Of a stretch of 64,000 nt of DNA, positions 25,387 to 34,775 are shown piece after piece. The position numbers and the translations under genes are program-made. The stretch comes from JAEUOS01 sp965279115. GTDB lineage: Bacteria; Pseudomonadota; Gammaproteobacteria; Burkholderiales; JAEUOS01. Positions within the stretch are counted from its first letter, which is position 1. Every line of letters starts with the position of its first letter. The notes under the pieces were generated by a model. The model did no database searches, had not been told where the DNA came from, and saw only the letters and a list, made by a program, of their open reading frames with translations. The stretch covers positions 3,038,001 through 3,102,000 of the forward strand of contig OZ257137.1 in assembly GCA_965279115.1 (NCBI GenBank). Reading direction: 5' to 3'.

Positions 25387-26262
25387 ATGAACGATTTGCC
25401 CGCGGATATCGACAGCATCAACCACGTCGGCATGGCCGTGCGCGACCTTGGCGCAGCCGCGCGTCGTTTCGAGGCGATGGGATTCATGCTCACGCCCTAC
25501 TCGCCGCATTCCGCTGCATGGAAACCCGGCGACGCGGTCAAGCCGCAGGGGTCGGGCAATCGCTGCGTGATGCTGCCGCACAACTACCTCGAGGTGCTGG
25601 CGAGTGAAGATCCGGCCAGGCCGGCGGAGCGTATCGAGACCTTCCTGCGGCGCCACCAGGGCGCGCACATCATCTGCTTCAATTCCGCAACGCCGGACAC
25701 CATCGACCAACGGCTGGTCGCCGCAGGCATGCGCACCTCCGGTGTGATCCCGCTGCAGCGCGAGATCGATACCCCCGACGGGGTGCGCACGGCGAAGTTC
25801 CAGCGCGTGCAGTTCGCTCCGGACGATTCCCCGGAGGGGTATATCCAGGTGGCGCGGCACCTCACGCCGGAATACATCTACCAGCCGCGCTACACCGCGC
25901 ACGCCAATGGCGCCACATTGCTTTCCGACACCATCGTGGTGGCCGACGATGTCGAGCATTTCGCGACCAAGTACGCGCGCTACCTGGGCGTGCCTGCGGC
26001 GCGCGACGGGGCTGCGTGGCGCTTCCGCTTCGCGCTCGGCGATCGTCTGACGCTGGTGTCCTGGCGCGACGTGGCCGGGTGGCTGCCCGGCACGCTGATG
26101 GCACCGCTGCCCTGCATCGCCGGCGTCGCTTTCCGCGTGCCTGATCTGGCAGCCCAGCGCGCGCGTCTGGTGGCCGCCGGGTTCAGTGTGCGCGAAGCTG
26201 GCGATCGCCTGCTGGTGCCCGCCGAGGAAGCCTGCGGTGTAGCCGTGCTGTTCGAATCATGA
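25387..26262 (+). CDS. VOC/glyoxalase-like domain protein
   Basis: A 291-residue protein with two vicinal-oxygen-chelate half-domains of the Glyoxalase_3 kind. The first starts SINHVGMAVRDLGAAARRFE, with the metal-ligand-type His near residue 13. The second begins near residue 240 (CIAGVAFRVPDLAAQRARL). It is clearly related to the protein at 59287-60141. It overlaps the following hydrolase by four bases and is followed by a Bug receptor, forming a three-gene operon. Such proteins may isomerise or cleave ring products, but the reaction is unknown. Confidence 0.83.
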   Translation: MNDLPADIDSINHVGMAVRDLGAAARRFEAMGFMLTPYSPHSAAWKPGDAVKPQGSGNRCVMLPHNYLEVLASEDPARPAERIETFLRRHQGAHIICFNSATPDTIDQRLVAAGMRTSGVIPLQREIDTPDGVRTAKFQRVQFAPDDSPEGYIQVARHLTPEYIYQPRYTAHANGATLLSDTIVVADDVEHFATKYARYLGVPAARDGAAWRFRFALGDRLTLVSWRDVAGWLPGTLMAPLPCIAGVAFRVPDLAAQRARLVAAGFSVREAGDRLLVPAEEACGVAVLFES

Positions 26263-27095
26263 GTCCGCTCCCGCGCCTGCCGGAACTGCAACTGGTGGCG
26301 GTGGATCCGCGCACCGCCGGCCTGGAAGGGGCGCGCATGAGCTACATGCAGGCCGGTACGGGCCCCGAAACGGTTTTGCTTCTGCATGGCATCGGCTCGA
26401 ATTGCTGCGGCTGGCGCTACATGTTCGAAGCCTTGTCGGATCGTTACCGCGTGGTGGCATGGAACGCGCCGGGCTACTACCTGTCCGACAACTTCGCTAC
26501 CACCGATCCGACCAACTGGCAATATGCCGATGCGCTGGCGGCCCTGATGGACGCGCTGGGCATCGTCTCGGCGCACATTGCGGGCAGTTCCTTCGGTTCG
26601 ATGGTGGGCGCGTCGTTCGCTGTACGCCATCCGACCCGGTTGCGGCACCTGGCGCTGCTGGGGGCGTCACGCGGCCAGAAGTGGCTGCCCGCGGAAGAGC
26701 GGGCGCGCCGGCTCGCCATGCGCGACGCGACCGCCCGCGAGGGGGCGGTCGCCATGTCGGAAAAGCGCTGGCAGGTGTTGCTGGGGCCCGATCCGGACGC
26801 CATGGCCATCGCCCTCACCAAGGACGTTTTGATGGCGACCCATCCGCGCGGCCTCATGCAATCCGCGCGCGCCAGCGACACCACCGACGTGTGCGAGTTC
26901 GCCGCGCGCATCGCCGCGCCCACGCTGGTGATCACCGGGGCGTGCGACCAGGTGAACCCGCCTGCGGTCGGCCAGGCCATCGCAGCGGCGATTCCCGGCT
27001 GCCGCATGGAGATGCCGGCGGGGATCGGCCATTTGCCCAAGCTGGAGGCGCCGGGGTTGACAGCGCGCCTGTTGCGCGAGCACTTCGCCACGTGA
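26259..27095 (+). CDS. Alpha/beta hydrolase
   Basis: A 278-residue alpha/beta-hydrolase-fold enzyme. The oxyanion region is LLLHGIGSNCCGW, the nucleophile serine is in AGSSFGSMVG near residue 111, the acid is probably in TGACDQVNPP, and the base is in GIGHLPKLEAP near the C-terminus. It resembles C-C bond or ester hydrolases of aromatic catabolism. The ATG overlaps the upstream VOC stop, and the Bug receptor follows after 33 bases, so uptake, ring processing and hydrolysis may be linked. The substrate is not shown. Confidence 0.88.
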   Translation: MSPLPRLPELQLVAVDPRTAGLEGARMSYMQAGTGPETVLLLHGIGSNCCGWRYMFEALSDRYRVVAWNAPGYYLSDNFATTDPTNWQYADALAALMDALGIVSAHIAGSSFGSMVGASFAVRHPTRLRHLALLGASRGQKWLPAEERARRLAMRDATAREGAVAMSEKRWQVLLGPDPDAMAIALTKDVLMATHPRGLMQSARASDTTDVCEFAARIAAPTLVITGACDQVNPPAVGQAIAAAIPGCRMEMPAGIGHLPKLEAPGLTARLLREHFAT

Positions 27096-27128
27096 ACCCG
27101 CCGTATCCCGATTCGACAGGAGAGTGAC

Positions 27129-28100
27129 TTGAAACCATTGACCCGCATCGCCGTTGCGACGCTTTGCCTTTTGGGACTGTGGCCGGCATTCGCGCAGGAT
27201 TTTCCTGTCCGTACCGTGCGTATTGTGGTGCCGTATCCGCCCGGCGGTGGTGTAGACGGAATGGCCAGGCCGCTGGCGGAGCGCCTTGCGCGCGTCTGGA
27301 ACCAGCCGGTGGTCATCGACAACAAGGCGGGAGCCGCCACCATGATCGGCGGCGACGCGGTGGCCAAGTCCGCGCCGGACGGCTACACCCTGTTGTTGAC
27401 CAGCGATTCGTCGATCACCAGCAACCCGCATCTGTACCAGAAGATGCCGTTCGACCCGATCAAGGACCTGGCGCCGGTGACCCAGCTGATCGACCTGCAC
27501 CAGATGGTGGTGGCGCATCCTTCCGTTTCGGCCAACACGCTGCAGGAACTGGTGGCGCTGGCAAAGTCGAAACCGGGCGCGCTCAACTACGGCTCCTATG
27601 GTGGCGGCAGCCAGCCGCACCTCCTGTTCGAGGCGCTCAAGGCGCAGACCGGGGTGCAGATCGCGCACATCCCCTACAAGGGCATCGCCCCCGCCCTGAC
27701 AGCGGCGATCGCCGGCGAAGTGCAGCTCACGCTCGGCGGCGCGGCGACCACGCGCGGGCACTTCCAGACCGGACGGCTGAAGCCCCTGGCGATTGCGCGC
27801 GGCCAACGCCTGGCCCTCTACCCCGATGTACCGACGCTGCGCGAGGCCGGCTTTCCGGATATCGACCCACGCCCCTGGTTCGGCGTGTTCGCGCCGGCAG
27901 CCACGCCGCGCACCCTGGTCGAGCGCATCCGCCGCGACATCGCCGCCGTGCTGGCGGAGCCCGAATTTCGCGAGCGCGAGGTTACCGGCAAGGGCTATAC
28001 AGGGGTGGGCAGCACGCCCGACGAGTTCGCTGCCTTCGTAAGGGCCGACCTGGAATACAAGGGCAAGCTGATCCGCGTGTCCGGCGCGAAGGCGGAGTGA
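27129..28100 (+). CDS. Bug-family (tripartite tricarboxylate transporter) substrate-binding protein, TTG start
   Basis: A 323-residue periplasmic Bug receptor. The start is TTG at 27129, six bases after AGGAG, and it gives a signal peptide ending near PAFAQD. The mature family signature FPVRTVRIVVPYPPGGGVDG follows. The ligand pocket regions are near AVTQLIDLHQMVVAHP and YGSYGGGSQPHL. No TctA or TctB membrane partner lies in the window, the common situation for the many Bug paralogues of Burkholderiales. It probably captures a carboxylate used by the hydrolase operon it belongs to. Confidence 0.92.
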   Translation: MKPLTRIAVATLCLLGLWPAFAQDFPVRTVRIVVPYPPGGGVDGMARPLAERLARVWNQPVVIDNKAGAATMIGGDAVAKSAPDGYTLLLTSDSSITSNPHLYQKMPFDPIKDLAPVTQLIDLHQMVVAHPSVSANTLQELVALAKSKPGALNYGSYGGGSQPHLLFEALKAQTGVQIAHIPYKGIAPALTAAIAGEVQLTLGGAATTRGHFQTGRLKPLAIARGQRLALYPDVPTLREAGFPDIDPRPWFGVFAPAATPRTLVERIRRDIAAVLAEPEFREREVTGKGYTGVGSTPDEFAAFVRADLEYKGKLIRVSGAKAE

Positions 28101-28119
28101 GGCGTTATCGGTTGGCCGA

Positions 28120-28863
28120 TCAGGCCAGCCCGCGCACGATCAGCGAAAGTCCGCTGGCGACCAGCATTACGCCAATCACGCGCAGCAGCATGTCGCGTGA
28201 AAACACCCTGAAGGCGCGTCCGCCCACCCACAGGCCGGCCATCGAAGCCGGCAGCACGGCCAGCGCCCACAACCATGGCTTGGCCGACATCAGAAGGCCG
28301 CTGATCATGAACGCGACTACCCGCAGGCTGATGCTGAAGATCGAACACATGCCCATGGTGGCGCGCAATTGCGCGGTGGTCAGGCCGCGCCGCGACAGGT
28401 ACATGGCATAGGGTGGTCCGCCCGCACCGAACAGCGTGCCGGTGATGCCGCCGGTCGCGCCCGCGACCAGGGCCCAGCGCTGGCTGATCATGCCTACCGC
28501 GGCGCCGCGCGTGAGATTGATCCAGGCCACGATCAGCACGAAGGTGCCAAGGGCCACCATGGCCGCCGCGCGCGGCAGGTTGACCAGCAGCGTCACGCCG
28601 ACCACTGTTCCGATCACGATGGTCGGCAACAGGCGCTGCCATTCGGAACGCACCGCCGCCTTGCGATTTTCCGTGCCGATGCGAAACGCATTGGAGAGGT
28701 CGAGCAGCGAGAACATCGCCAGCGCGAACGGCAGGGGCACCAGGTGCGTGGCCAGCGGAATGGTCAAAAGCGCCGAGCCGAAGCCGGTGACGCCAAAGAT
28801 GAACGAGCCGCCAAAGGCGATCAGAGCAAGCGTCGCCAGCGTCACATAGTCGGCAGAACTCAA
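28120..28863 (-). CDS. Sulfite exporter TauE/SafE family membrane protein
   Basis: A 247-residue membrane protein with about eight hydrophobic helices, of the TauE/SafE (DUF81) family. The first helix region reads ALIAFGGSFIFGVTGFGSAL, containing the conserved G-x-G-x-G turn, and the repeat in the second half reads GATGGITGTLFGAGGPPYAMY. Members transport sulfite, sulfoacetate or other organic anions. Its start overlaps the DUF1330 stop by four bases, and it ends the minus-strand CoA-transferase operon. It may export an acid produced there. Confidence 0.9.
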   Translation of the reverse strand: MSSADYVTLATLALIAFGGSFIFGVTGFGSALLTIPLATHLVPLPFALAMFSLLDLSNAFRIGTENRKAAVRSEWQRLLPTIVIGTVVGVTLLVNLPRAAAMVALGTFVLIVAWINLTRGAAVGMISQRWALVAGATGGITGTLFGAGGPPYAMYLSRRGLTTAQLRATMGMCSIFSISLRVVAFMISGLLMSAKPWLWALAVLPASMAGLWVGGRAFRVFSRDMLLRVIGVMLVASGLSLIVRGLA

Positions 28864-29165
28864 CTCGGCTGCGGCCCGTCGTAGCCCTCGATGATCACCA
28901 CATCGCCCGTCGAAACCGGCGTGCGCAGCTTGATGGCGGCCTGGTATTCGGGCGACTTGTAGCAGGCCAGGGCGGCTTCATATGAAGGGAATTCCAGCAC
29001 CACGTTGCGTGCGCGGCTGCTGCCTTCGGGGTTCTCGAAGCGTCCGGAGCGCACGAGGAAAATCGCCCCGTACTTCTTCAGCGGTCCGGCGTTGGCGGCG
29101 ACGTAAGCCTTGTACTTTTCGAGGTCGTCGATGTCGACGCGGGCGATCCAGTAGCCTTTTGGCAT
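28860..29165 (-). CDS. DUF1330 family protein
   Basis: A 101-residue dimeric alpha-beta-barrel protein of the DUF1330 family. It opens PKGYWIARVDIDDLEKYKAY and holds the conserved FLVRSGRFENPEG and VLEFPSYEAALACYKSPEYQ. Function is unknown, although the fold is shared with monooxygenases and small-ligand proteins. It is embedded in an operon between a CoA-transferase and a TauE-like exporter, so it may help handle the same substrate. Length and start are standard. Confidence 0.93.
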   Translation of the reverse strand: MPKGYWIARVDIDDLEKYKAYVAANAGPLKKYGAIFLVRSGRFENPEGSSRARNVVLEFPSYEAALACYKSPEYQAAIKLRTPVSTGDVVIIEGYDGPQPS

Positions 29166-29218
29166 GGGTGTCTTTCTGTGGGGTCAGTGGTGAACCGTCA
29201 TCGAGCGGTGCGGCGGTT

Positions 29219-30376
29219 TCAGGCGCAACCCAGGCCCAGCTTCTCCAGGGCGGCCACCTGCGTGTCGGCGAAGCCCCAGTCGGCCAGCGCCTCGCGCCCG
29301 CGCTCGCCACGCTCCGGCGCGCCACCGCTGATGGCACCCGGCGTGCGTGAAAAGCGTGGCGCCGGCGCCGGTTGCACCATGCCGTTCGCGTTGACAAAGG
29401 TGTTGCGCACCGCGTTGTGCGGAAATTCGCGAGCCTCGCTGAAAGTGAGCACCGGTGCCACGCAGGCATCCGAGGCGGCGAAAACCTGCGCCCATTCATC
29501 GCGGGTTTTCGACTTGAAGGCCGTGCCGATGCGCGCGCGCAGTTCGGGCCAGCGGGCCCGGTCGCCCTGTTTGGGCAGGTCGGCGTCGGCCAGGCCCAGG
29601 CCGGTCAGCAGGTCGGCGTAGAACTTCGGCTCGATCGAACCGACCGCCATATGCTTGCCGTCGCGGGTTTCGTAGGTGTCGTACCAGGGCGAGCCGGTGT
29701 CGAGGATGTTCTCGCCGCGCGTCTCGTTCCAGTGGCCGCTGGCCATCATGCCGGAGAACATGGCGGCCAGCACCGAGGCACCGTCGACCATGGCGGCGTC
29801 GACCACCTGCCCCTTGCCCGAACGCTGCGCCTCGATGATGCCGCAGGCGATGCCGAAGGCCAGGAACATGCCGCCACCGCCGAAATCACCCACCAGGTTG
29901 AGCGGCGGCACCGGCGCTTCGCCCTTGCGGCCTATGGCGTTGAGCACGCCGGTGAGCGCGATGTAGTTGATGTCATGGCCGGCGCGCGGCGCCATCGGAC
30001 CTTCCTGGCCCCAGCCGGTCATGCGGCCGTACACCAGCCTGGGATTGGCGGCCAGCAGCGCGTCCGGCCCCAGCCCCAGGCGTTCCATCACGCCGGGGCG
30101 GAAACCCTCGATGATGGCGTCGGCCTTCGAGGCCAATTGAGTCGCGGCGGCGACGCCGTCTTTCGACTTCAGGTCCAGTGTCACCGAACGGCGACCGCGC
30201 AGCATCACCTCGTGCTTGCGCGCGCGCGCGATGCCCAGGCCGGAATCGGCGGGCCGATCCACCACCAGGACGTCGGCGCCCATGTCCGCCAGCATCATGC
30301 CGCAGAACGGACCCGGGCCGATGGCTTCGAATTCGAGGATCTTGAGGCCGGACAAGGGGCCGGACTTCTTGCTCAT
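29219..30376 (-). CDS. CaiB/BaiF family (class III) CoA-transferase or racemase
   Basis: A 385-residue enzyme of the class III CoA-transferase family, closest in style to alpha-methylacyl-CoA racemase. The N-terminal block reads LEFEAIGPGPFCGMMLADMG. The catalytic aspartate is in VVDAAMVDGASVLA near residue 190. The family either moves CoA between acids or racemises 2-methylacyl-CoA. It lies between an enoyl-CoA hydratase and DUF1330, so a beta-oxidation-like route for an organic acid is likely. Racemase and transferase cannot be told apart here. Confidence 0.9.
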   Translation of the reverse strand: MSKKSGPLSGLKILEFEAIGPGPFCGMMLADMGADVLVVDRPADSGLGIARARKHEVMLRGRRSVTLDLKSKDGVAAATQLASKADAIIEGFRPGVMERLGLGPDALLAANPRLVYGRMTGWGQEGPMAPRAGHDINYIALTGVLNAIGRKGEAPVPPLNLVGDFGGGGMFLAFGIACGIIEAQRSGKGQVVDAAMVDGASVLAAMFSGMMASGHWNETRGENILDTGSPWYDTYETRDGKHMAVGSIEPKFYADLLTGLGLADADLPKQGDRARWPELRARIGTAFKSKTRDEWAQVFAASDACVAPVLTFSEAREFPHNAVRNTFVNANGMVQPAPAPRFSRTPGAISGGAPERGERGREALADWGFADTQVAALEKLGLGCA

Positions 30377-30438
30377 GATTTGTCTTCCCGGGGGTTGGAG
30401 TTGTCGGTGTGGCGCGAGTTTATTCCGGTGCGGGGCTT

Positions 30439-31260
30439 TCAGGCGCCGATGAACTTCGGCTTGCGCTTTTCCATGAAGGCGCGCACCGCCTCGCTGTGGT
30501 CTGCCGTGGTGGTGCAGCGGATCATGCGTTCGGCCTCGCGGTCAAGCGCTTCGGGGTAATCGATGTGCGGCGCTTCATCGAGGTTGTCCTTCATGGCCGC
30601 GAGGGCGAGACGCGGCCCCTCCGCCAGGGATTTCGCCAGCGCGAAGGCTTCATCCTGCAGGCGGGCATCCGGGACGACTCGATTGAAAATGCCGATGCGC
30701 TCGCCACGCCCCGCATCGATACGCTCGCCGGTGAACATCAGTTCGCGCGCGCGGCCGGGGCCGACGGCGCGGGTCATCAGCCAGGCGATACCGTAGTCGC
30801 CCGGCAGCCCGATCTTCGCGTAGCCGGTGGCCACGAAGACGCTTTCGGCGGCGATGCGGATGTCACAGGCGAGCGCCAGGGCCAGGCCGGCGCCGGCGGC
30901 GGCGCCCGGCAGGGCGGCGATGGTCGGCTTGCGCACGGCGACCAGCGCGCCGGTCAGAAGGCGCTGGCGCATGCGCAGGTCTGCGACGCGCTCTTCCAGC
31001 GGCATCTCCTGGTTGGCGCGCTTGTCGCCCATGCCCTTGACGTCGCCGCCGGAGCAGAAGGCGGTGCCGGTGCCGGTGATCAGCAGCGCACCCACCGCCG
31101 GGTCTTCGCCGCGCTCCTTGATCATGCGCCGCAGCGCGGGGGTCAGGTCGGGCGAGAGCGCGTTGCGCGCCTCGGGGCGGTTCAGGGTGATGATGGCGAC
31201 GCCATCCTGCACCCGGCATAGCAACTGGGGGGTGCCGGTGTCGATCTCGGTTTGGCTCAT
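30439..31260 (-). CDS. Enoyl-CoA hydratase/isomerase family protein
   Basis: A 273-residue crotonase-fold enzyme. The oxyanion-hole parts are GTAFCSGGDVKGMG and PGAAAGAGLALALACDI. The segment TGYAKIGLPGDYGIAWL carries the position of the second acid. I start at 31260 because the resulting MSQTEIDTG matches usual starts. A GTG 16 codons upstream is possible. It is first of the minus-strand operon with the CoA-transferase, DUF1330 and TauE genes. Exact acyl-CoA specificity is unknown. Confidence 0.88.
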   Translation of the reverse strand: MSQTEIDTGTPQLLCRVQDGVAIITLNRPEARNALSPDLTPALRRMIKERGEDPAVGALLITGTGTAFCSGGDVKGMGDKRANQEMPLEERVADLRMRQRLLTGALVAVRKPTIAALPGAAAGAGLALALACDIRIAAESVFVATGYAKIGLPGDYGIAWLMTRAVGPGRARELMFTGERIDAGRGERIGIFNRVVPDARLQDEAFALAKSLAEGPRLALAAMKDNLDEAPHIDYPEALDREAERMIRCTTTADHSEAVRAFMEKRKPKFIGA

Positions 31261-31356
31261 CGGTTCGGTCAGGTCATTGGGCGAGGAAGGATTATCCGTC
31301 TTCGGCACGCGCCTTGATTGCTAATATCGGGACAGCAATCCTCAATTGGCGCGAAC

Positions 31357-33030
31357 ATGCAAGCTCCCGACCTTATTGTCCACAATGGCCGCATCCACAC
31401 CCTGGAGGCGGTCAATCGCACCGTATCCGCGCTGGCGGTGGGTGGTGGGCAGATCGCCGCCGCGGGCGACGACAGCGAGGTTCTCGCCCACCGCGGGCCG
31501 CAAACCCGGGTAATCGATCTTGCCGGCCGCACCGTCGTGCCAGGCTTCTACGACGCCCATCCGCACCTCGACCGCATGGGCCTGCGCGATTTATGTGGCG
31601 TGGCCATCGCGCATTGCCGCTCGGTGACGGAAATTTGCGAGGCGGTGCGCGAAGCCGCGGCGCACACGCCGTCGGGCGAGTGGATCGTCACATTGCCCAT
31701 GGGCGCGCCGCCTGAGGACTATGTGTTCGAACCCGGGCAGCTGCGCGAAGGGCGCTTTCCGGACCGGGCAGACCTGGACCGGGTCGCGCCGGACCATCCG
31801 GTCTACATCCGCTCGCCGTGGGGCTGGTGGACCCGCCAGCCCCTGCCGTCGGTGGCCAACAGCCGGGCGCTGGCGATGGCCGGCATCACCCGCGACACCG
31901 TGGCACCCAACAAGGTCGAGATCGTGCGGGATGCGCAGGGCGAGCCGACCGGGCTTTTCCTCGAGCGCAACTGGGCGCCGATCCTCGAATACACGCTCTT
32001 CACCTGCGTGCCGCGCTTCACTTACGAGGACCGCTATGCCGGCCTGCGCCATGCCGCGCGCGTCGCGAGTGCCGCCGGCATCACCGCCGCTTTCGAGGGC
32101 CACGGCGTGACGCCGCAAGTGATCGACGCCTATCGGCGCCTGGATGGCGCCGGCGAACTGTCGCTTCGCATGCAGTTGCCGCTTTCGGTGCCGAGCGCCG
32201 CCTTCGGCGACCGCAAGGTGGGCGAACTGTTGGCCCACTGGGCGCCGCGTCTTGCCGGGCGCGGCAGCGTGGCGGGGTCTTCCGGCCTGCTGCGCGAGGA
32301 AGGGCTGTGCCTGGACGTGGCCGATCCCAATACCGCGCGCATCATCGCCACCGGCTACCCCTATGAGCAGTGGGCCGGGCATTTTTACCAGGCCTTGCCG
32401 CACGAGCGGCTGGTAGCGCTGGGGCTGCAAGCGGCAAGGGCGGGAATGCGCGTATGCACCCTGGTTTGCTATGAGCTTGAGCGCGTATTGCGCGCTTTCG
32501 AGGAAATCGACGCGCAAGTGTCGATCCGCGACCTGCGCTGGGTGGCGGTGCACGTGACCGAGGCCACGCCGGAGCAGATCCGCCGCATCAAGGCGCTCGG
32601 CCTGGTGGCCACAGTCACGCCCAACTTCATGTACATGGCCCGCGACCGCTTCAACCTGCAGGCCCTCGGCGCGCGCGGCACGCCGATTCGCGCGCTGCTC
32701 GACGCCGGCGTACCGGTGGCCTTGTCCACCGACGGGGTGCCGCATTCCATGCTTTTCGCCCTGTGGGAGGCGCTGGCGCGCTGGGACAACGACGGCAAGC
32801 AGCAACTCGGGGAATCCGGGTTGTCCCGCGAGGAAGCGCTGCGCCTGGCCACCGTGGCCGGGCATGTGCTGGGGTGGGACGAAGCCACACACGGCCCGCT
32901 TGCTCCGGGCATGGCGGCCGATTTCGTGGTGCTCGATGGCGATCCGCTCACCTGCGAAATCGACCAGATTCGCCAGCTGAAGGTGGAACGCACATTCGTG
33001 GCCGGCCGGCAGGTGTACGGTCCGGCCTGA
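31357..33030 (+). CDS. Amidohydrolase of the YtcJ type
   Basis: A 557-residue amidohydrolase. The N-terminal composite barrel is APDLIVHNGRIHTLEAVNRT, then comes HPHLDR of the metal HxH (DAHPHLDRMG, near residue 67). The later GVPVALSTDGVPHS supplies the final aspartate. The C-terminus returns to the small beta domain (GMAADFVVLDGDPLT). Members hydrolyse C-N bonds of unknown natural substrates. I use ATG 31357, since the upstream frame is not conserved. It lies 111 bases before the nadC-like operon and may be functionally linked. Confidence 0.9.
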   Translation: MQAPDLIVHNGRIHTLEAVNRTVSALAVGGGQIAAAGDDSEVLAHRGPQTRVIDLAGRTVVPGFYDAHPHLDRMGLRDLCGVAIAHCRSVTEICEAVREAAAHTPSGEWIVTLPMGAPPEDYVFEPGQLREGRFPDRADLDRVAPDHPVYIRSPWGWWTRQPLPSVANSRALAMAGITRDTVAPNKVEIVRDAQGEPTGLFLERNWAPILEYTLFTCVPRFTYEDRYAGLRHAARVASAAGITAAFEGHGVTPQVIDAYRRLDGAGELSLRMQLPLSVPSAAFGDRKVGELLAHWAPRLAGRGSVAGSSGLLREEGLCLDVADPNTARIIATGYPYEQWAGHFYQALPHERLVALGLQAARAGMRVCTLVCYELERVLRAFEEIDAQVSIRDLRWVAVHVTEATPEQIRRIKALGLVATVTPNFMYMARDRFNLQALGARGTPIRALLDAGVPVALSTDGVPHSMLFALWEALARWDNDGKQQLGESGLSREEALRLATVAGHVLGWDEATHGPLAPGMAADFVVLDGDPLTCEIDQIRQLKVERTFVAGRQVYGPA

Positions 33031-33141
33031 GATTGGCGGGAGGGCGTGCACCCGGCGGGATATTCGAGTTTTGAATAGGCGTGCCAGTCGGGGTCCGACC
33101 GCCGTAGACTACGACATTCCTTCCCTGCCCTGGAGAAAGCC

Positions 33142-34032
33142 GTGCGCCTGAACCGATTCATGATCCGCCCGCTGGTTGAAGCCGGCCTGCGCGAAGAACT
33201 CAATGCCGGTGACACCACCGGCGGTTTCCTGGTGTGGGACGACGACCCGGTGCAAACCGGGCAGATCTATGCCAAGGGCAACGGCGTGGTGTGCGGACTG
33301 CTGTTCGCCGACGAGACCATCAAGTTGATCGATCCCGAAGCGCAGGTCGAGCACTGTGTAGAGGAAGGTGCCGCGATCGGCCCGGGAACCGTGCTGCTGA
33401 AGATTCGCGCGCGCGCCTCGGCGTTTTTCATGATCGAGCGCGCCGCCCTTGATTGGGTGCAGCAGCTCTCCGGCATCGCCACGAAGACGCGCCGCTACAT
33501 GGACCTGGTGCGCCACACCAAGGTGCGCCTGACCGACACCCGCAAGGGCTGGCCGGGGCTGCGCATGGTGCAGAAGTACGCCGTGCGGGTCGGCGGTGCG
33601 CACAACCATATCTTCAACCTCTCCAACTGCGTGCTGGTGAAAGACAACCACATCAAGATCGCCGGCAGCATCAAGAACGCGGTGGAGATCCTGCGCTCGC
33701 GCGCCCAGCACACCTTCAAGTTCGAGGTGGAATGCGAAACGCTCGACATGGTGCAGGAAGCGCTCGACTGCGGCGTCGAGATCATCATGTTCGACAACAT
33801 GGACCTGGATGAAATGCGCGCCGGCCTGAAGCTGGTGAACGGCCGCGCCATCACCGAGGCCTCCGGCGGCGTCAATGAAAGCACCATCGTGGCCATCGCC
33901 GAAACCGGGGTCGATGTCATCTCCGTGGGCGACCTGACCCATACGGTGAAGGCGGTCGACATCAGCCTGGACGTGCAGGACATCAAGCCCAGCGCGCTGC
34001 GCACGATCGACCGCCTGCGGGCCGCCGGCTGA
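33142..34032 (+). CDS. NadC-like quinolinate phosphoribosyltransferase homologue
   Basis: A 296-residue protein of the NadC family, which adds phosphoribose to quinolinate with loss of CO2 to give nicotinate mononucleotide. The active-site lysine/arginine regions TRKGWPGLRMVQKYAVRVGG, HNHIFNLSNCVLVKDNHI and ASGGVNESTIVAIAETGVD are all present. It uses GTG preceded by GGAG. It diverges from ordinary NadC (LDWVQQLSGIA rather than LNFLQ) and has no nadA or nadB near it. It leads a seven-gene operon with an OMP-decarboxylase homologue, so it may act on another aromatic carboxylate. Confidence 0.88.
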   Translation: MRLNRFMIRPLVEAGLREELNAGDTTGGFLVWDDDPVQTGQIYAKGNGVVCGLLFADETIKLIDPEAQVEHCVEEGAAIGPGTVLLKIRARASAFFMIERAALDWVQQLSGIATKTRRYMDLVRHTKVRLTDTRKGWPGLRMVQKYAVRVGGAHNHIFNLSNCVLVKDNHIKIAGSIKNAVEILRSRAQHTFKFEVECETLDMVQEALDCGVEIIMFDNMDLDEMRAGLKLVNGRAITEASGGVNESTIVAIAETGVDVISVGDLTHTVKAVDISLDVQDIKPSALRTIDRLRAAG

Positions 34033-34775
34033 TGGGCCAGAGCGCGAAGCAGGTCACGCCGCTGCGGTTCCGGTCGCGCCACGGCATCATCGTGGCGCTC
34101 GACGCGGATTCGGTCGACGCGTGCAAGGAAACCATCGACCTCACCACCACCGTGAGGGGCGTGGTGGGCTACAAGCTGGGCATGACCATGGCCTTGCGCC
34201 TGGGGCTGGCCAAGGCCGTGCGTCAACTGCGCGCGCACACTGACCTGCCGCTGCTTTATGACCATCAAAAGGCCGGCCCGGACGTTTTCGACATGGCGCC
34301 CAAGTTCGCCGGCCTGTGCGCCCGGGCGAAAGTGGACGGGCTGATCCTGTTTCCCACCGCGGGCCCGCGCGCTGTGGAAGGCTTTGTGGGCGAAACCATC
34401 AAGCACGGCATGATGGCCATCGTCGGCGGCGACCTGCCGTTTCCCGACTACAACGTCAGCGGCGGCGGCTACGTGGCGGATGACGCGCTGGAACGCATTA
34501 TCGACAAGGCCATCGAGTTTGGCGCCGACCATTTCGTCGTGCCCGGCAACACGCCGGACAAGCTGCGCTACCACTCGGCACGCCTTAAGGAAAAGATTTC
34601 CAATCCGGTGTTCGTGGTGCCTGGCATCGGCCCGCTGGGCGGCAAGATCGGCGACCTGGTGGCAGCTGCCAACGGCTGCAGCGTGTATGGCGTCGTCGGC
34701 CGCGCGGTCTATGGCGCACGCAACCAGAAAGCCGCCGCGCGCGCCCTGGTGGCCGAAGCCATGGCGGCCGCCTGA
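34032..34775 (+). CDS. OMP decarboxylase-superfamily protein with altered active-site spacing
   Basis: A 247-residue TIM-barrel protein of the orotidine-phosphate decarboxylase/HUMPS group. The phosphate-binding end is VVGRAVYGARNQ, and VVPGIGPLGGKIGD is conserved. The catalytic segment reads Asp77-H-Q-Lys80-A-G-P-Asp84, whereas standard OMP decarboxylase has D-x-K-x-x-D, so the spacing is D-x-x-K-x-x-x-D. Its ATG overlaps the nadC-like stop (TGATG), and the HAD gene overlaps its own end. A decarboxylase acting on a phosphoribosylated acid is plausible. Pyrimidine synthesis is less likely given the context. Confidence 0.82.
   Translation: MGQSAKQVTPLRFRSRHGIIVALDADSVDACKETIDLTTTVRGVVGYKLGMTMALRLGLAKAVRQLRAHTDLPLLYDHQKAGPDVFDMAPKFAGLCARAKVDGLILFPTAGPRAVEGFVGETIKHGMMAIVGGDLPFPDYNVSGGGYVADDALERIIDKAIEFGADHFVVPGNTPDKLRYHSARLKEKISNPVFVVPGIGPLGGKIGDLVAAANGCSVYGVVGRAVYGARNQKAAARALVAEAMAAA

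Noticed and set aside
31591..33051. 486-codon frame opposite the YtcJ-type amidohydrolase
   Set aside because: Same reason: antisense shadow of a well-supported gene with no family signature.
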